From positions 1-36,561 of the forward strand of contig CANFQF010000014.1 in assembly GCA_947449025.1 (NCBI GenBank): 36,561 nt of DNA. The letters are read 5' to 3'. Within the stretch, counting starts at the first letter, position 1, and each line of letters opens with the position of its first letter. The position numbers were made by a program, and so were the translations under genes. The notes beneath the pieces are model-generated. The model was not told the DNA's origin, made no database searches, and was given only the letters and a program-made list of their open reading frames with translations. The DNA comes from Comamonadaceae bacterium. Lineage in GTDB: Bacteria > Pseudomonadota > Gammaproteobacteria > Burkholderiales > Burkholderiaceae_C. Below are positions 1 through 8,197 of this stretch, in pieces.

Positions 1-151
1 CAAGGACAAAGAGATGGTGATGCCTGGCGACAACGTGTCGATCACTGTGAAGCTGATCGCCCCGATCGCCATGGAAGAAGGCCTGCGCTTTGCCATCCGC
101 GAAGGTGGCAAGACCGTCGGCTCCGGCGTCGTTGCAAAGATCATGGAGTAA
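1..151 (+). CDS. tuf: Elongation factor Tu, C-terminal end (partial)
   Basis: This is the last 49 residues plus stop of EF-Tu, the GTPase that brings aminoacyl-tRNA to the ribosome; the rest lies upstream of the window. Reading starts at base 2. The visible domain 3 strand pattern ([20 protein letters not shown], then [15 protein letters not shown]) and the ending KIME are characteristic of bacterial EF-Tu. The stop is four bases before rpsJ, and the GGAG near 145-148 inside the tuf end probably serves as the rpsJ ribosome binding site, so the two are very likely cotranscribed and translationally coupled. Which tuf copy this is cannot be told. Confidence 0.95.
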   Translation, partial: KDKEMVMPGDNVSITVKLIAPIAMEEGLRFAIREGGKTVGSGVVAKIME

Positions 152-155
152 TTGA

Positions 156-467
156 ATGGCCCAGCAAAAGATCCGCATCCGCCTTAAGGCCTTCGATTAC
201 AAGCTGATTGACCAATCCGCTGCAGAAATCGTCGACACCGCCAAGCGCACCGGCGCGATCGTCAAGGGCCCGGTGCCCCTGCCGACCCGCATGAAGCGCT
301 TCGACATCTTGCGCTCGCCGCACGTGAACAAGAGCTCGCGTGACCAGTTCGAGATCCGCACCCACCAGCGGCTGATGGACATTGTCGACCCGACAGACAA
401 GACCGTTGACGCGCTGATGAAGCTCGACCTGCCGGCTGGCGTGGACGTCGAGATCAAGCTCCAGTAA
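156..467 (+). CDS. rpsJ: 30S ribosomal protein S10
   Basis: S10 is a small-subunit head protein that also takes part in Nus-factor antitermination. The 103-residue product has the normal family length and the typical start ([19 protein letters not shown]), the [11 protein letters not shown] loop and the [16 protein letters not shown] block. The start sits about 7 bases after a GGAG in the end of tuf. Unlike the E. coli S10 operon, rpsJ is followed by 222 bp of noncoding DNA containing a promoter candidate and a hairpin leader, so rpsJ looks grouped with tuf rather than with the downstream ribosomal genes. Confidence 0.98.
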   Translation: MAQQKIRIRLKAFDYKLIDQSAAEIVDTAKRTGAIVKGPVPLPTRMKRFDILRSPHVNKSSRDQFEIRTHQRLMDIVDPTDKTVDALMKLDLPAGVDVEIKLQ

Positions 468-518
468 TACAAGAGGGCTACACGCCCCGACCGTCTCGGA
501 ACGGTTCGCTGCAAATCA

Positions 519-548
519 TTGCAGAGGGCTGCTGGGGCGGGTTATAAT
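519..548 (+). promoter_or_regulatory. Sigma-70 promoter candidate for the rplC-rpsQ operon
   Basis: TTGCAG at 519-524 and a perfect TATAAT at 543-548 are separated by 18 bp. This is one of the best sigma-70 matches in the window and lies in the gap between rpsJ and rplC. Transcription would start near 555, giving an rplC leader of about 135 nt. Strength and start site are inferred. Confidence 0.7.
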
Positions 549-554
549 TTGAGG

Positions 555-577
555 CTCCGCGCTGAAAAGGCGCGGGG
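555..577 (+). promoter_or_regulatory. 5'-terminal hairpin in the rplC leader
   Basis: An 8-bp stem pairs 555-562 with 570-577 (core CCGCGC / GCGCGG, one G-U pair) around a 7-base loop, TGAAAAG. It would sit at the very 5' end of the transcript from the promoter at 519-548. A second short stem (CCTCG 608-612 with CGAGG 624-628) follows. Such a leader could protect the mRNA or bind a regulatory r-protein; L4 controls the S10 operon in gammaproteobacteria. No homology to that leader is claimed. Confidence 0.5.
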
Positions 578-689
578 TATTTATCAACCTTCTTTCGCCG
601 TTTTGGTCCTCGAGCTCTTTGCGCGAGGTGAGAAACGTCAAACGCAGAAGCCAATTGAAGCGGCTGCGGCGATTGCAACGGAGCACAAC

Positions 690-1367
690 ATGAGTCAAAG
701 CAACTCCCTCGGGTTGCTGGGCCGCAAGGTGGGCATGATGCGCCTCTTCACCGATGATGGGGACGCAGTGCCTGTCACGGTGGTGGACGTGTCCAACAAC
801 CGCGTGACCCAGGTCAAATCCGAAGAGAACGACGGCTACGTGGCCCTGCAGGTCACGTTCGGTGCGCGCAGGGCTTCCCGCGTGACCAAGCCGCAAGCCG
901 GCCACCTCGCCAAGGCGGGTGTCGAAGCGGGCGAGATCATCCAGGAATTTCGTGTGAGCGCTGAGGCGGCTGCCAAGTACGCCGCTGGCGCTACGCTGCC
1001 TGTCGCTGATCTCTTCGCGGTGGGCCAAAAGGTCGACGTGCAAGGCACCTCGATCGGCAAGGGCTTCACCGGCACGATCAAGCGCCACAACTTCTCATCC
1101 CAGCGCGCCTCCCACGGTAACAGCCGTTCCCACAACGTCCCGGGCTCCATCTCGATGGCCCAGGACCCGGGTCGCGTGTTTCCCGGCAAGAAAATGTCGG
1201 GCCACCTGGGTGACGTCACCAAGACCATCCAGAACCTGGATGTCATTCGTATCGACGAAGCGCGTCAACTGCTGCTGATCCGCGGTGCTGTCCCCGGCGC
1301 CAAGGGTGGCTTCGTCACCGTCCGCCCGGCTGTCAAGGCCAAGGCGGCAGACAAGGGAGCGAAGTAA
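690..1367 (+). CDS. rplC: 50S ribosomal protein L3
   Basis: L3 is an early-assembly 23S rRNA-binding protein near the peptidyl-transferase centre. The ATG at 690 gives 225 residues, starting [20 protein letters not shown], with the diagnostic stretch [13 protein letters not shown], then [13 protein letters not shown] and [10 protein letters not shown]. The open frame extends upstream to 519, but that part overlaps the promoter and leader and is not family-like. The stop codon overlaps the rplD start by one base (TAATG), so the two are translationally coupled. It is the first gene of the rplC-to-rpsQ transcription unit. Confidence 0.98.
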   Translation: MSQSNSLGLLGRKVGMMRLFTDDGDAVPVTVVDVSNNRVTQVKSEENDGYVALQVTFGARRASRVTKPQAGHLAKAGVEAGEIIQEFRVSAEAAAKYAAGATLPVADLFAVGQKVDVQGTSIGKGFTGTIKRHNFSSQRASHGNSRSHNVPGSISMAQDPGRVFPGKKMSGHLGDVTKTIQNLDVIRIDEARQLLLIRGAVPGAKGGFVTVRPAVKAKAADKGAK

Positions 1368-1987
1368 TGCAACTCGAACTCCTGAACGAGCAAGGCCAAG
1401 CCGCTTCCAAGGTGGACGCGCCTGAGACCGTGTTCGGCCGCGAATACAACGAAGACCTGGTTCACCAGATCGTCGTCGCTTACCAAGCCAACGCTCGCCT
1501 GGGCACCCGTGCCCAGAAAGACCGTGAGCAGGTCAAGCACTCCACCAAGAAGCCGTTCAAGCAAAAGGGAACGGGCCGCGCCCGCGCCGGTATGACGTCC
1601 TCGCCGCTGTGGCGTGGAGGCGGTCGTACCTTCCCGAACAGCCCGGACGAGAACTTCACCCAGAAACTCAACAAGAAGATGTACCGCGCCGGCATGGCGT
1701 CCATCTTCTCCCAGCTGGCCCGTGAAGGCCGCCTGGCCGTGGTTGAGTCGCTCAAGGTCGACTCGCCCAAGACCAAGCAACTGGCTGCCAAATTCAAAGC
1801 CATGAACCTCGACAACGTCTTGGTCATTGCCGAGGAAGTGGACGAGAACCTGTACCTGGCCTCGCGCAACCTGGTCAACATCCTAGTTGTCGAGCCCCGT
1901 TACGCCGACCCGCTGTCTCTGGTGCACTACAAAAAGGTGCTGGTCACCAAGGCCGCCATGGACCAGCTCAAGGAGATGTTCGCATGA
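1367..1987 (+). CDS. rplD: 50S ribosomal protein L4
   Basis: L4 binds 23S rRNA and lines the exit tunnel; in E. coli it also represses the S10 operon. The 206-residue product has the long basic tunnel loop with [11 protein letters not shown] and [11 protein letters not shown] around residues 60-90. It overlaps rplC by one base and ends in an ATGA overlap with rplW. If autoregulation exists here, the rplC leader is the natural target, which is inference only. Confidence 0.98.
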   Translation: MQLELLNEQGQAASKVDAPETVFGREYNEDLVHQIVVAYQANARLGTRAQKDREQVKHSTKKPFKQKGTGRARAGMTSSPLWRGGGRTFPNSPDENFTQKLNKKMYRAGMASIFSQLAREGRLAVVESLKVDSPKTKQLAAKFKAMNLDNVLVIAEEVDENLYLASRNLVNILVVEPRYADPLSLVHYKKVLVTKAAMDQLKEMFA

Positions 1988-2319
1988 GCCGTGTGAACCC
2001 CACCCCCGCCGAACGCAAGTTCGATGAAGGCCGTCTGATGCAGGTGCTGGTCGCCCCCATCGTCTCCGAAAAGGCGACGCAGGTGGCCGACAAGTCCAAT
2101 GCTGTGACGTTCAAGGTCCTTCAGGACGCCACCAAGCTCGAGATCAAGGCCGCGGTTGAACTGATGTTCAAGGTCCAGGTCAAGGGCGTCTCTGTGGTCA
2201 ACACCAAGGGCAAGACCAAGCGCTTCGGCCGCTCGGTGGGCCGCCGCGACAACATTCGCAAGGCCTACGTGATGCTGCAGCCCGGTCAAGAGCTCAATTT
2301 CTCTGGGGAGGCTGCGTAA
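1984..2319 (+). CDS. rplW: 50S ribosomal protein L23
   Basis: L23 sits at the exit of the ribosomal tunnel and docks trigger factor and SRP. The 111-residue product contains [11 protein letters not shown], the [17 protein letters not shown] block and the GKTKRFG segment of the family. The first about 18 residues (to GRLMQVL) are longer than in E. coli L23. The chosen start overlaps the rplD stop (ATGA), which supports it by coupling. An internal ATG at 2038 would shorten the protein but removes conserved residues. Confidence 0.96.
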   Translation: MSRVNPTPAERKFDEGRLMQVLVAPIVSEKATQVADKSNAVTFKVLQDATKLEIKAAVELMFKVQVKGVSVVNTKGKTKRFGRSVGRRDNIRKAYVMLQPGQELNFSGEAA

Positions 2320-2322
2320 ACC

Positions 2323-3147
2323 ATGGCAGTCATCAAGATGAAACCGACCTCGCCCGGCCAACGTGCCGTGGTCAAGGTCACGCGTGATCACCTGTTCAAG
2401 GGTGAGCCCTTCGCGCCCCTGCTGGAACCCCAGCACCAGAAGTCCGGCCGCAATAACAACGGCCACATCACCGTTCGCCACAAGGGCGGTGGTCATAAGC
2501 ACCACTACCGTGTGGTCGACTTCCGCCGCGATAAGGATGGCATCCCCGCCAAGGTGGAGCGCGTTGAATACGACCCCAACCGTACGGCTCACATCGCTCT
2601 GGTGTGCTATGCCGACGGCGAGCGTCGCTACATCATCGCCCCTCGTGGCCTGGAAGTCGGCGCGACGCTGCTGTCTGGTTCGGAAGCCCCGATCCGTGCG
2701 GGCAACACCCTGCCGATCCGCAACATCCCGGTGGGCTCGACCATTCACTGCATCGAACTGCAGCCCGGCAAGGGCGCCCAAATCGCCCGTTCGGCTGGCA
2801 CCTCTGCCACCTTGCTGGCGCGCGAAGGTACTTACGCCCAGGTCCGCATGCGCTCCGGTGAGGTTCGCAAGATTCACATCGAGTGCCGCGCCACCATCGG
2901 CGAAGTTGCCAACGAAGAGCACAGCCTGCGCCAACTGGGCAAGGCCGGTGTGAAGCGTCACATGGGTATTCGCCCGACCGTCCGTGGTACCGCCATGAAC
3001 CCGATCGACCACCCGCACGGTGGTGGTGAGGGCCGTACTGGCGAAGGCCGCGTGCCGGTGGATCCGTGGGGCAACCTGACCAAGGGTTACCGCACCCGTA
3101 ACAACAAGCGCACGCAGGTCATGATCGTGTCGCGTCGCAAGAAGTAA
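2323..3147 (+). CDS. rplB: 50S ribosomal protein L2
   Basis: L2 is a large-subunit protein needed for subunit association and peptidyl transfer. The 274-residue length is standard. Visible hallmarks are [21 protein letters not shown] near residues 43-63 and the C-terminal [13 protein letters not shown] containing the conserved histidine, followed by a basic tail ending VSRRKK. It begins three bases after rplW and lies between rplW and rpsS in the canonical order. Confidence 0.98.
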   Translation: MAVIKMKPTSPGQRAVVKVTRDHLFKGEPFAPLLEPQHQKSGRNNNGHITVRHKGGGHKHHYRVVDFRRDKDGIPAKVERVEYDPNRTAHIALVCYADGERRYIIAPRGLEVGATLLSGSEAPIRAGNTLPIRNIPVGSTIHCIELQPGKGAQIARSAGTSATLLAREGTYAQVRMRSGEVRKIHIECRATIGEVANEEHSLRQLGKAGVKRHMGIRPTVRGTAMNPIDHPHGGGEGRTGEGRVPVDPWGNLTKGYRTRNNKRTQVMIVSRRKK

Positions 3148-3157
3148 GGGGTAGCCA

Positions 3158-3436
3158 ATGACTCGTTCTCTCAAGAAGGGCCCGTTCGTCGACCACCACT
3201 TGCTGGCGAAGGTCGACAAGGCCGTCACCAACAAGGAAAAGAAGCCGATCAAGACCTGGTCGCGCCGCTCGATGATCCTGCCTGAGTTCATCGGGCTGAC
3301 CATTGCCGTCCACAACGGCAAGCAGCATGTGCCGGTCTATGTCACCGACCAGATGGTGGGTCACAAGCTTGGCGAATTCGCCCTGACTCGTACCTTCAAG
3401 GGTCACCCGGCGGACAAAAAAGTCCAGAAGAAGTAA
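3158..3436 (+). CDS. rpsS: 30S ribosomal protein S19
   Basis: S19 is a small-subunit head protein that forms a bridge to the 50S subunit. The 92 residues match the family length, with [14 protein letters not shown] at the N-terminus, [12 protein letters not shown] and [15 protein letters not shown]. An AGGGG ribosome binding site sits just before the ATG. It is placed between rplB and rplV as in the canonical S10 operon. Confidence 0.98.
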   Translation: MTRSLKKGPFVDHHLLAKVDKAVTNKEKKPIKTWSRRSMILPEFIGLTIAVHNGKQHVPVYVTDQMVGHKLGEFALTRTFKGHPADKKVQKK

Positions 3437-3445
3437 GGAATGACC

Positions 3446-3775
3446 ATGGAAACACGTGCAGTCCTCCGGGGCGTCCGTTTGTCGGTCGATAAGGGCCGCT
3501 TGGTCGCCGACCTGATCCGCGGCAAAAAAGTGGACCAGGCCCTCAACATCCTGAACTTCACCCAGAAGAAGGCCGCCGTCATCGTCAAGAAGGTGCTCGA
3601 GTCCGCAATTGCGAATGCCGAGCACAACGATGGCGCCGACATCGACGAGTTGAAGGTCAAGACCATCTACGTCGAGCAAGGTGCGACCCTCAAGCGCTTC
3701 ACCGCGCGCGCCAAGGGCCGCGGCAACCGCATCAGCAAGCCCACGTGCCATGTGTACGTGACGGTCGGCAACTGA
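3446..3775 (+). CDS. rplV: 50S ribosomal protein L22
   Basis: L22 lines the exit tunnel and contacts all domains of 23S rRNA. The sequence begins [18 protein letters not shown] and contains [20 protein letters not shown] and the hook-region [13 protein letters not shown]. Two in-frame ATGs exist (3440 and 3446). The second was chosen because AAGGA at 3435-3439 directly abuts the first but is 6 bases from the second, and family members start METRA. This gives 109 residues. Confidence 0.96.
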   Translation: METRAVLRGVRLSVDKGRLVADLIRGKKVDQALNILNFTQKKAAVIVKKVLESAIANAEHNDGADIDELKVKTIYVEQGATLKRFTARAKGRGNRISKPTCHVYVTVGN

Positions 3776-3791
3776 AAGACCTGGGAAGAAC

Positions 3792-4700
3792 ATGGGACAG
3801 AAAATCCATCCGACCGGCTTCCGTCTTTCGGTGAGCCGTAATTGGTCCAGCCGTTGGTACGCGAGCAATCGCAACTTCGCCAGCATGCTGGCCGAAGACA
3901 TCAAGGTGCGTGAGTACCTGAGGGTCAAGCTGAAGAATGCCGCCGTCTCGCGCATCTTGATCGAGCGTCCAGCCAAGAACGCCCGCATCACCATCTTCTC
4001 GGCACGTCCGGGCGTGGTGATCGGCAAGAAGGGCGAGGACATCGAGCTCCTTAAGAAGGAACTCGCCGCTCGCCTGGGTGTGCCCGTCGCCGTGAACATC
4101 GAAGAAGTGCGCAAGCCCGAAGTCGATGCCAAGCTGATTGCCGACAGCATCACCCAGCAGCTCGAGAAGCGCATCATGTTCCGTCGTGCGATGAAGCGTG
4201 CGATGCAAAACGCGATGCGCCTGGGCGCCCAGGGCATCAAGATCATGTCCTCGGGCCGTCTGAACGGCATCGAGATCGCTCGTTGCGAGTGGTACCGCGA
4301 AGGTCGTGTGCCGCTGCACACCCTGCGCGCCGACATCGACTACGGCTTCTCTGAGGCCAAGACCACCTACGGCGTCATCGGCGTCAAGGTCTGGGTCTAC
4401 AAGGGCGACACCCTGGGCCGCAGCGATGCGCCCTCGCTGGACAGCACTCCCCGCCCCGAGGGCGAGGAGCGTCGTGGTCCGCGTGGTCCTCGCCGTGACG
4501 GTCAGCGCCCGGGCCCGGGTGGCGACCGCCGTGGCGGCCCGCGCCGCACCATGGGTGCCGGCAACGGGGCCCCCACTGACGGCAGCGACAAGCCGCAAGA
4601 AGCAACCGCAGGTGCTGATGCACCGAAATCTGCTGTTAAGCGCGTGGCCCGCAAGGTCGCCGCGCCGGCTGCCCCGGCAGCCGACGGCAAAGGAGAGTAA
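3792..4700 (+). CDS. rpsC: 30S ribosomal protein S3 with long Arg/Gly/Pro/Ala C-terminal tail
   Basis: S3 shapes the mRNA entry channel and contributes to the ribosomal helicase. Residues 1-205 are a normal S3: [12 protein letters not shown] start, KH-type loop with GKKG at 78-81, and [12 protein letters not shown] near 194-205. The protein then continues to 302 residues, whereas E. coli S3 has 233. The tail (about 206-302) is low-complexity: first a segment rich in Arg, Gly and Pro, then an Ala/Lys-rich end. The tail stays in frame up to the rplP SD, so it is not a frameshift artefact. Confidence 0.97.
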   Translation: MGQKIHPTGFRLSVSRNWSSRWYASNRNFASMLAEDIKVREYLRVKLKNAAVSRILIERPAKNARITIFSARPGVVIGKKGEDIELLKKELAARLGVPVAVNIEEVRKPEVDAKLIADSITQQLEKRIMFRRAMKRAMQNAMRLGAQGIKIMSSGRLNGIEIARCEWYREGRVPLHTLRADIDYGFSEAKTTYGVIGVKVWVYKGDTLGRSDAPSLDSTPRPEGEERRGPRGPRRDGQRPGPGGDRRGGPRRTMGAGNGAPTDGSDKPQEATAGADAPKSAVKRVARKVAAPAAPAADGKGE

Positions 4701-4702
4701 AC

Positions 4703-5119
4703 ATGCTGCAACCCGCTCGCCGCAAATACCGCAAAGAGCAGAAGGGCCGTAACACCGGCATCGCCACCCGAGGCAACTCGGTGGCGTTCGGTGACTTCGG
4801 TCTGAAGTCCACGGACCGTGGCCGTCTGACGGCCCGCCAGATCGAGGCCGCGCGTCGCGCGATCTCCCGTCACGTCAAACGTGGCGGCCGCATCTGGATC
4901 CGCGTGTTCCCCGACAAGCCGATTTCCCAAAAGCCTGCTGAAGTGCGTATGGGTAACGGTAAGGGCAACCCGGAGTACTACGTCGCCGAAATCCAACCGG
5001 GCAAGGTGCTGTACGAGATCGTCGGCGTACCCGAGGAGCTCGCCCGCGAGGCGTTCAGACTGGCTGCTGCCAAGCTGCCGCTGCGCACCACCTTCGTCAG
5101 CCGCATGCTCGGCGCTTGA
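4703..5119 (+). CDS. rplP: 50S ribosomal protein L16
   Basis: L16 binds near the A-site tRNA elbow and completes the peptidyl-transferase centre. The 138-residue product carries the family blocks [32 protein letters not shown] and [15 protein letters not shown]. It starts two bases after the rpsC stop, with the SD (GGAGAG) inside the end of rpsC. Canonical position between rpsC and rpmC. Confidence 0.98.
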   Translation: MLQPARRKYRKEQKGRNTGIATRGNSVAFGDFGLKSTDRGRLTARQIEAARRAISRHVKRGGRIWIRVFPDKPISQKPAEVRMGNGKGNPEYYVAEIQPGKVLYEIVGVPEELAREAFRLAAAKLPLRTTFVSRMLGA

Positions 5120-5133
5120 TTCAGGAGAACACG

Positions 5134-5334
5134 ATGAATGCTGCTGAACTGCGCCAAAAAGACGTTGCCGGCCTGGAAGCCGAAGTCAAGGACCTGCAAA
5201 AGGCCCACTTCGGCCTGCGTATGCAAAAGGCCACGCAACAACTCAATAACACCTCCACGCTGCGTCTGACGCGCCGTGATATCGCGCGCGCCAAGACCGT
5301 CCTGGCCCAAAAGCGCGCCGAGTCTGCCAAATAA
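5134..5334 (+). CDS. rpmC: 50S ribosomal protein L29
   Basis: L29 is a small helical-hairpin protein next to L23 at the tunnel exit. The ATG at 5134 gives 66 residues ([20 protein letters not shown] start; [14 protein letters not shown] near the end). The open frame can be read from a TTG at 5116 overlapping the rplP stop, but AGGAG at 5123-5127 is correctly spaced for 5134 and family members start at this methionine. Confidence 0.96.
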   Translation: MNAAELRQKDVAGLEAEVKDLQKAHFGLRMQKATQQLNNTSTLRLTRRDIARAKTVLAQKRAESAK

Positions 5335-5343
5335 GGAGTGACC

Positions 5344-5613
5344 ATGACGGAAGCCAAAACCTCCCTCAAGCGCACCCTGATCGGCAAAGTGGTGAGCGAT
5401 AAGCGCGCCAAGACGGTCACCGTCTTGGTTGAACGACGCGTCAAGCACGAGCTCTATGGCAAGATTGTTGCCAAGTCGAGCAAGTACCACGCACACGACG
5501 AGAAGGGTGAGTACCACCTCGGTGATGTCATTGAGATCACCGAGAGCCGCCCGATCTCGAAGACCAAGAACTGGGTCGCGACTCGCCTGGTCGAAAAGGC
5601 CGTGGTGGTCTGA
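5344..5613 (+). CDS. rpsQ: 30S ribosomal protein S17
   Basis: S17 is a primary 16S rRNA-binding protein. The 89-residue product has [20 protein letters not shown], the KYHAHDE segment and [16 protein letters not shown], all typical. A GTG at 5338 is in frame, but AAGGAG at 5333-5338 is spaced 5 bases before the ATG at 5344, which decides the start. A strong intrinsic terminator follows within 26 bp, so rpsQ is the last gene of this unit and rplN does not follow. Confidence 0.97.
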   Translation: MTEAKTSLKRTLIGKVVSDKRAKTVTVLVERRVKHELYGKIVAKSSKYHAHDEKGEYHLGDVIEITESRPISKTKNWVATRLVEKAVVV

Positions 5614-5638
5614 TTTCCCCGCGCCTGCGCACGTTTGG

Positions 5639-5666
5639 AAAACGGCCCACAATGGGCCGTTTTTCT
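5639..5666 (+). terminator. Intrinsic terminator after rpsQ
   Basis: An 11-bp perfect stem (AAAACGGCCCA, 5639-5649, with TGGGCCGTTTT, 5653-5663) closes on a CAA loop and runs into a T-rich tract. It lies 25 bp after the rpsQ stop and before the peroxiredoxin gene, so it most likely ends the ribosomal protein transcript. Confidence 0.92.
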
Positions 5667-5735
5667 TTGGTCCATTTTCTTTTGGCCGTATTTTTTCTGC
5701 CCCCTCGTGGGGCGCCAACCCCTAGGAGCACAACC

Positions 5736-6242
5736 ATGATCAAAGTCGGAGACACCCTGCCCAGCACCACCCTCTATGAATACTCCGAGGTGGAGGGCAA
5801 CGGTTGCAGCATCGGCCCCAACCCGGTCGAGGTCGCCAAGGCAGCAGCCGGCAAGACCATCGCCCTGTTTGCCCTGCCGGGTGCCTTCACCCCGACCTGC
5901 TCGGCCAAGCATGTTCCTGGCTATGTCGAGAAATTTGACGAGCTCACGAAGGCCGGCGTGGACGAGATCTGGTGCCTGAGCGTGAACGACGCCTTCGTCA
6001 TGGGTGCCTGGGCACGCGAGCAGAAGACTGCCGGCAAGGTTCGCATGCTGGGTGATGGCGCCGCCGATTTCGCCAAAGCCGCTGGTCTGACCCTCGACCT
6101 GAGCGCGCGCGGCATGGGCGTTCGCAGCAACCGCTATTCGATGCTGGTCAAAGACGGCAAGGTGGCCACGCTCAACATCGAAGGTCCGGGCAAGTTCGAG
6201 GTCAGCGACGCCCAGACCATGCTGGCCCAAGCCAAGGGCTGA
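5736..6242 (+). CDS. Peroxiredoxin, Prx5 type
   Basis: A thiol peroxidase of the Prx5 (AhpC/TSA-redoxin) family, reducing H2O2 and alkyl hydroperoxides in the cytoplasm. The 168-residue protein has the family signature PGAFTPTCSAKHVPGY, with the peroxidatic cysteine at residue 55; other cysteines are at 24 and 80. No glutaredoxin domain is fused. The start is the ATG preceded by AGGAG at 5724-5728; the frame is open farther upstream, but that part lies in the rpsQ terminator. The electron donor (glutathione/glutaredoxin or thioredoxin) cannot be told. It follows the ribosomal terminator and probably has its own promoter. Confidence 0.93.
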   Translation: MIKVGDTLPSTTLYEYSEVEGNGCSIGPNPVEVAKAAAGKTIALFALPGAFTPTCSAKHVPGYVEKFDELTKAGVDEIWCLSVNDAFVMGAWAREQKTAGKVRMLGDGAADFAKAAGLTLDLSARGMGVRSNRYSMLVKDGKVATLNIEGPGKFEVSDAQTMLAQAKG

Positions 6243-6248
6243 TCTTCT

Positions 6249-6266
6249 CGGGCCTCACCAGGCCCG
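6249..6266. terminator. Stem-loop between convergent peroxiredoxin and GNAT genes
   Basis: CGGGCCT (6249-6255) pairs perfectly with AGGCCCG (6260-6266) around CACC. It sits between two convergent stops, where a bidirectional terminator is expected, but neither side has a real U-tract, so terminator function is tentative. Confidence 0.45.
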
Positions 6267-6287
6267 TTGGAATCCAGGGGCCACGCC

Positions 6288-6785
6288 TCAGAGGTCAGCC
6301 TTGAGGTAGTGGGCGCCTGCGATCGGGTTATGGTAGTAGGGGGGGATCTCGGTGAATCCGAGGTCCTCGTACAGGGCCCGGGCCGCTTCCATGTCGCTCA
6401 GGGTGTCCAGAACCACGCAGGCGTAGCCTGCCTGCCGTGCTGCATCGAGGACGGCCTCGGCGAGCGAGCGCCCAAGGCCTGATCCGCGAAAGGGTGGGCG
6501 CACGTACAGGCGCTTGATCTCGGCTGCGCCGGGGTAGTCCAATGTGTCCAAGGGACGCAGTGCGCAGCAACCGGCCACTACCCCCTCTACACGTGCCAGC
6601 AAGAGGGCGCCACGCGGTGGCGCATAGGCACCGGGCAAGTCGGCCAACTCCTGATCGAAGTCCTGGAAGTCCAGGGGGATGCCCAGGCCTTGCGCGTACT
6701 CAAGGAAGATCTCTCGAACGGCCTGCAGGCCCGCGGAGTCGGGCGGTCCAATGGCGTGTATCTCGGGAGCAGGTGAGGGGTCCAA
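6288..6785 (-). CDS. GNAT family N-acetyltransferase
   Basis: A single-domain Gcn5-related acetyltransferase of 165 residues that would transfer acetyl from acetyl-CoA to an unknown amine. The acetyl-CoA loop is visible as IKRLYVRPPFRGSGLGRSL, followed by an amphipathic helix, a VVLDTL strand and the ARALYEDLGFTEIPPYY motif typical of the last GNAT helix and strand. The only plausible start is a TTG at 6785, just after an in-frame stop, without an obvious SD. It lies 45 bp downstream of the cytochrome b561 gene on the same strand and could be cotranscribed. Substrate unknown. Confidence 0.88.
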   Translation of the reverse strand: MDPSPAPEIHAIGPPDSAGLQAVREIFLEYAQGLGIPLDFQDFDQELADLPGAYAPPRGALLLARVEGVVAGCCALRPLDTLDYPGAAEIKRLYVRPPFRGSGLGRSLAEAVLDAARQAGYACVVLDTLSDMEAARALYEDLGFTEIPPYYHNPIAGAHYLKADL

Positions 6786-6830
6786 AGCGGAGTGATGAAA
6801 TGGCTATGCACTCAGTGTAGCGCGACAGCC

Positions 6831-7523
6831 TCAGCCCCCTTGCAGAACCAACCAGCCCACGGCGCCAGCCGCCAGAACCGCCAGAACCAGCCCCCACAGT
6901 CGCAATATCCCATCATCGCGGGACGCCCGCGCGGGATGTGCCAGTACCTTGTCGCCGTGCACCATCGGGCCCAGGAGATTTTGCTTGCGCACCCGCAGGT
7001 AATAGACCACGGCCGCCACGTGCAGGGCTACCAGTGCGAAGACCAGCAGCTTGCCCAGTTCCTTGTGCCATTCGGTCGCCGCTTCGCCGACAGCGCTGCT
7101 GACCAAGTGATTGAGCGGTCCGACGAAGGCGATTTCATCGTCGGCCAGGAGGCCTGATCCGACCTGCAATGCCAGGATAGTCAATAGCGCTATCGTGGCC
7201 AGGGCGCCCAAGGGCGAGTGACCCACCTGGTCCTCGGGGCTGCCCTCCCCCTTGAAATACGCGCGCAAGCGGGCAGGCGTCGGGCGCAGCCGCGCAAAGC
7301 GTGCCCAGTGCCCGCCGACCAAGCCCCAGGCCAACCGAAATATCAGCAGGGCCAGCACCGCATAGCCGAAGCGCGCATGCCACTCGACCGGTATGCCGGG
7401 GATCTCGGCGCAGGCGACAGCGCCGGCCACGGCCACGGCCAGAGCCCAGTGAAAAATCCGCAGGGGCAGGTCCCACACCCGGATCTTGTGGGTTGGGGCG
7501 GTGTCAACGGTGGACTGCGGCAT
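6831..7523 (-). CDS. Cytochrome b561 (di-heme membrane cytochrome)
   Basis: A membrane cytochrome b of about 230 residues that probably passes electrons between quinone and a periplasmic cytochrome. It starts MPQSTVDTAPTHKIRVWDLPLRIFHW, where the WDLPLRIFHW motif carries a heme histidine. Further histidines occur in WHARFGY, in EWHKELGK and in the ALHVAAVVYY helix, giving the usual four-helix layout plus a C-terminal helix. The ATG at 7523 is preferred over an upstream in-frame start because it has AGGAA nearby and matches the family. The gene is divergent from cytochrome c', a frequent pairing that suggests the two are redox partners. Confidence 0.92.
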   Translation of the reverse strand: MPQSTVDTAPTHKIRVWDLPLRIFHWALAVAVAGAVACAEIPGIPVEWHARFGYAVLALLIFRLAWGLVGGHWARFARLRPTPARLRAYFKGEGSPEDQVGHSPLGALATIALLTILALQVGSGLLADDEIAFVGPLNHLVSSAVGEAATEWHKELGKLLVFALVALHVAAVVYYLRVRKQNLLGPMVHGDKVLAHPARASRDDGILRLWGLVLAVLAAGAVGWLVLQGG

Positions 7524-7660
7524 GGGTGTATTCCTAAGTGTTCGTTCGTTTGTGCCAAGCATCTGCTACAAAGCCATTGGCTCCAATGAGCGGGCCCATT
7601 TTGCCGTTTCGTGCCGCTGTCCCGTCAAGCAGGTGGCGGTCTTTTGAGGGAGATCAAGTG

Positions 7661-8116
7661 ATGAAATTGTCCCGTTCCCTGGCGTTTGCCTCGTTGGCTT
7701 TCGCCCTGTCCTTGCCGGCGCTCGCGCAGCCGGCCTTCGCCAAGCCCGAGGATGCGGTGGCCTACCGCCAGGGCGCGCTCAAGCGGATGAAGACCCACTT
7801 CGATCGCCTGGGGGCCATGGCCACTGGCCGAGCGCCCTACGACGGCAAGGTCGCTGTTGAAAATGCCGAGGAAATGGTGGCCCAGGCCCGCCTGCCCTGG
7901 GCGGGCTTCGTGCCGGGGACCGAGAAACTGTCCTCCAAGGCCCGGCCGGAGATCTGGACCGAGCAGGTCAAGTTCAAGGACAACTCCGAGAAGATGCAGG
8001 CCGAGGCTGCCAAGCTTCTGGCTGCTGCCAAGACCAACAATCTCGACAACCTCAAGGTGGCATTCGGCGCGACGGCGGCCAGCTGCAAAGCCTGCCACGA
8101 CACCTTCCGCAATTGA
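7661..8116 (+). CDS. Cytochrome c' (periplasmic)
   Basis: A 151-residue class II c-type cytochrome, a four-helix-bundle high-spin heme protein that binds NO and can protect against nitrosative stress. A signal peptide covers about residues 1-22 (hydrophobic core, then LPALAQ). The heme attachment motif CKACH is at 142-146, close to the C-terminus as expected for this class. The ATG at 7661 was chosen over upstream in-frame codons because the signal peptide begins there. Its neighbour on the opposite strand is a cytochrome b561, a likely electron donor. Confidence 0.94.
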   Translation: MKLSRSLAFASLAFALSLPALAQPAFAKPEDAVAYRQGALKRMKTHFDRLGAMATGRAPYDGKVAVENAEEMVAQARLPWAGFVPGTEKLSSKARPEIWTEQVKFKDNSEKMQAEAAKLLAAAKTNNLDNLKVAFGATAASCKACHDTFRN

Positions 8117-8140
8117 GGACGGGCCAAGCCCGCGGGTGAA

Positions 8141-8159
8141 AGCCCGGCCGTGCCGGGCT
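8141..8159 (+). terminator. Stem-loop after the cytochrome c' gene
   Basis: AGCCCGG (8141-8147) pairs perfectly with CCGGGCT (8153-8159), loop CCGTG, 24 bp after the stop codon and between convergent genes. The sequence after it (GTTGCTG) is only mildly T-rich, so it is a weak intrinsic terminator candidate. Confidence 0.5.
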
Positions 8160-8197
8160 GTTGCTGTGCTGGGCTATGGCGGGGGGATTCGACGGCC

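Noticed and set aside
1927-3321. A 464-codon minus-strand open frame opposite rplW, rplB and rpsS
   Set aside because: Antisense to highly conserved ribosomal genes with no family features.
5652-5735. Signal-peptide-like N-terminal extension of the peroxiredoxin
   Set aside because: The hydrophobic stretch is the translated rpsQ terminator region; AGGAG at 5724-5728 and family alignment fix the start at 5736.
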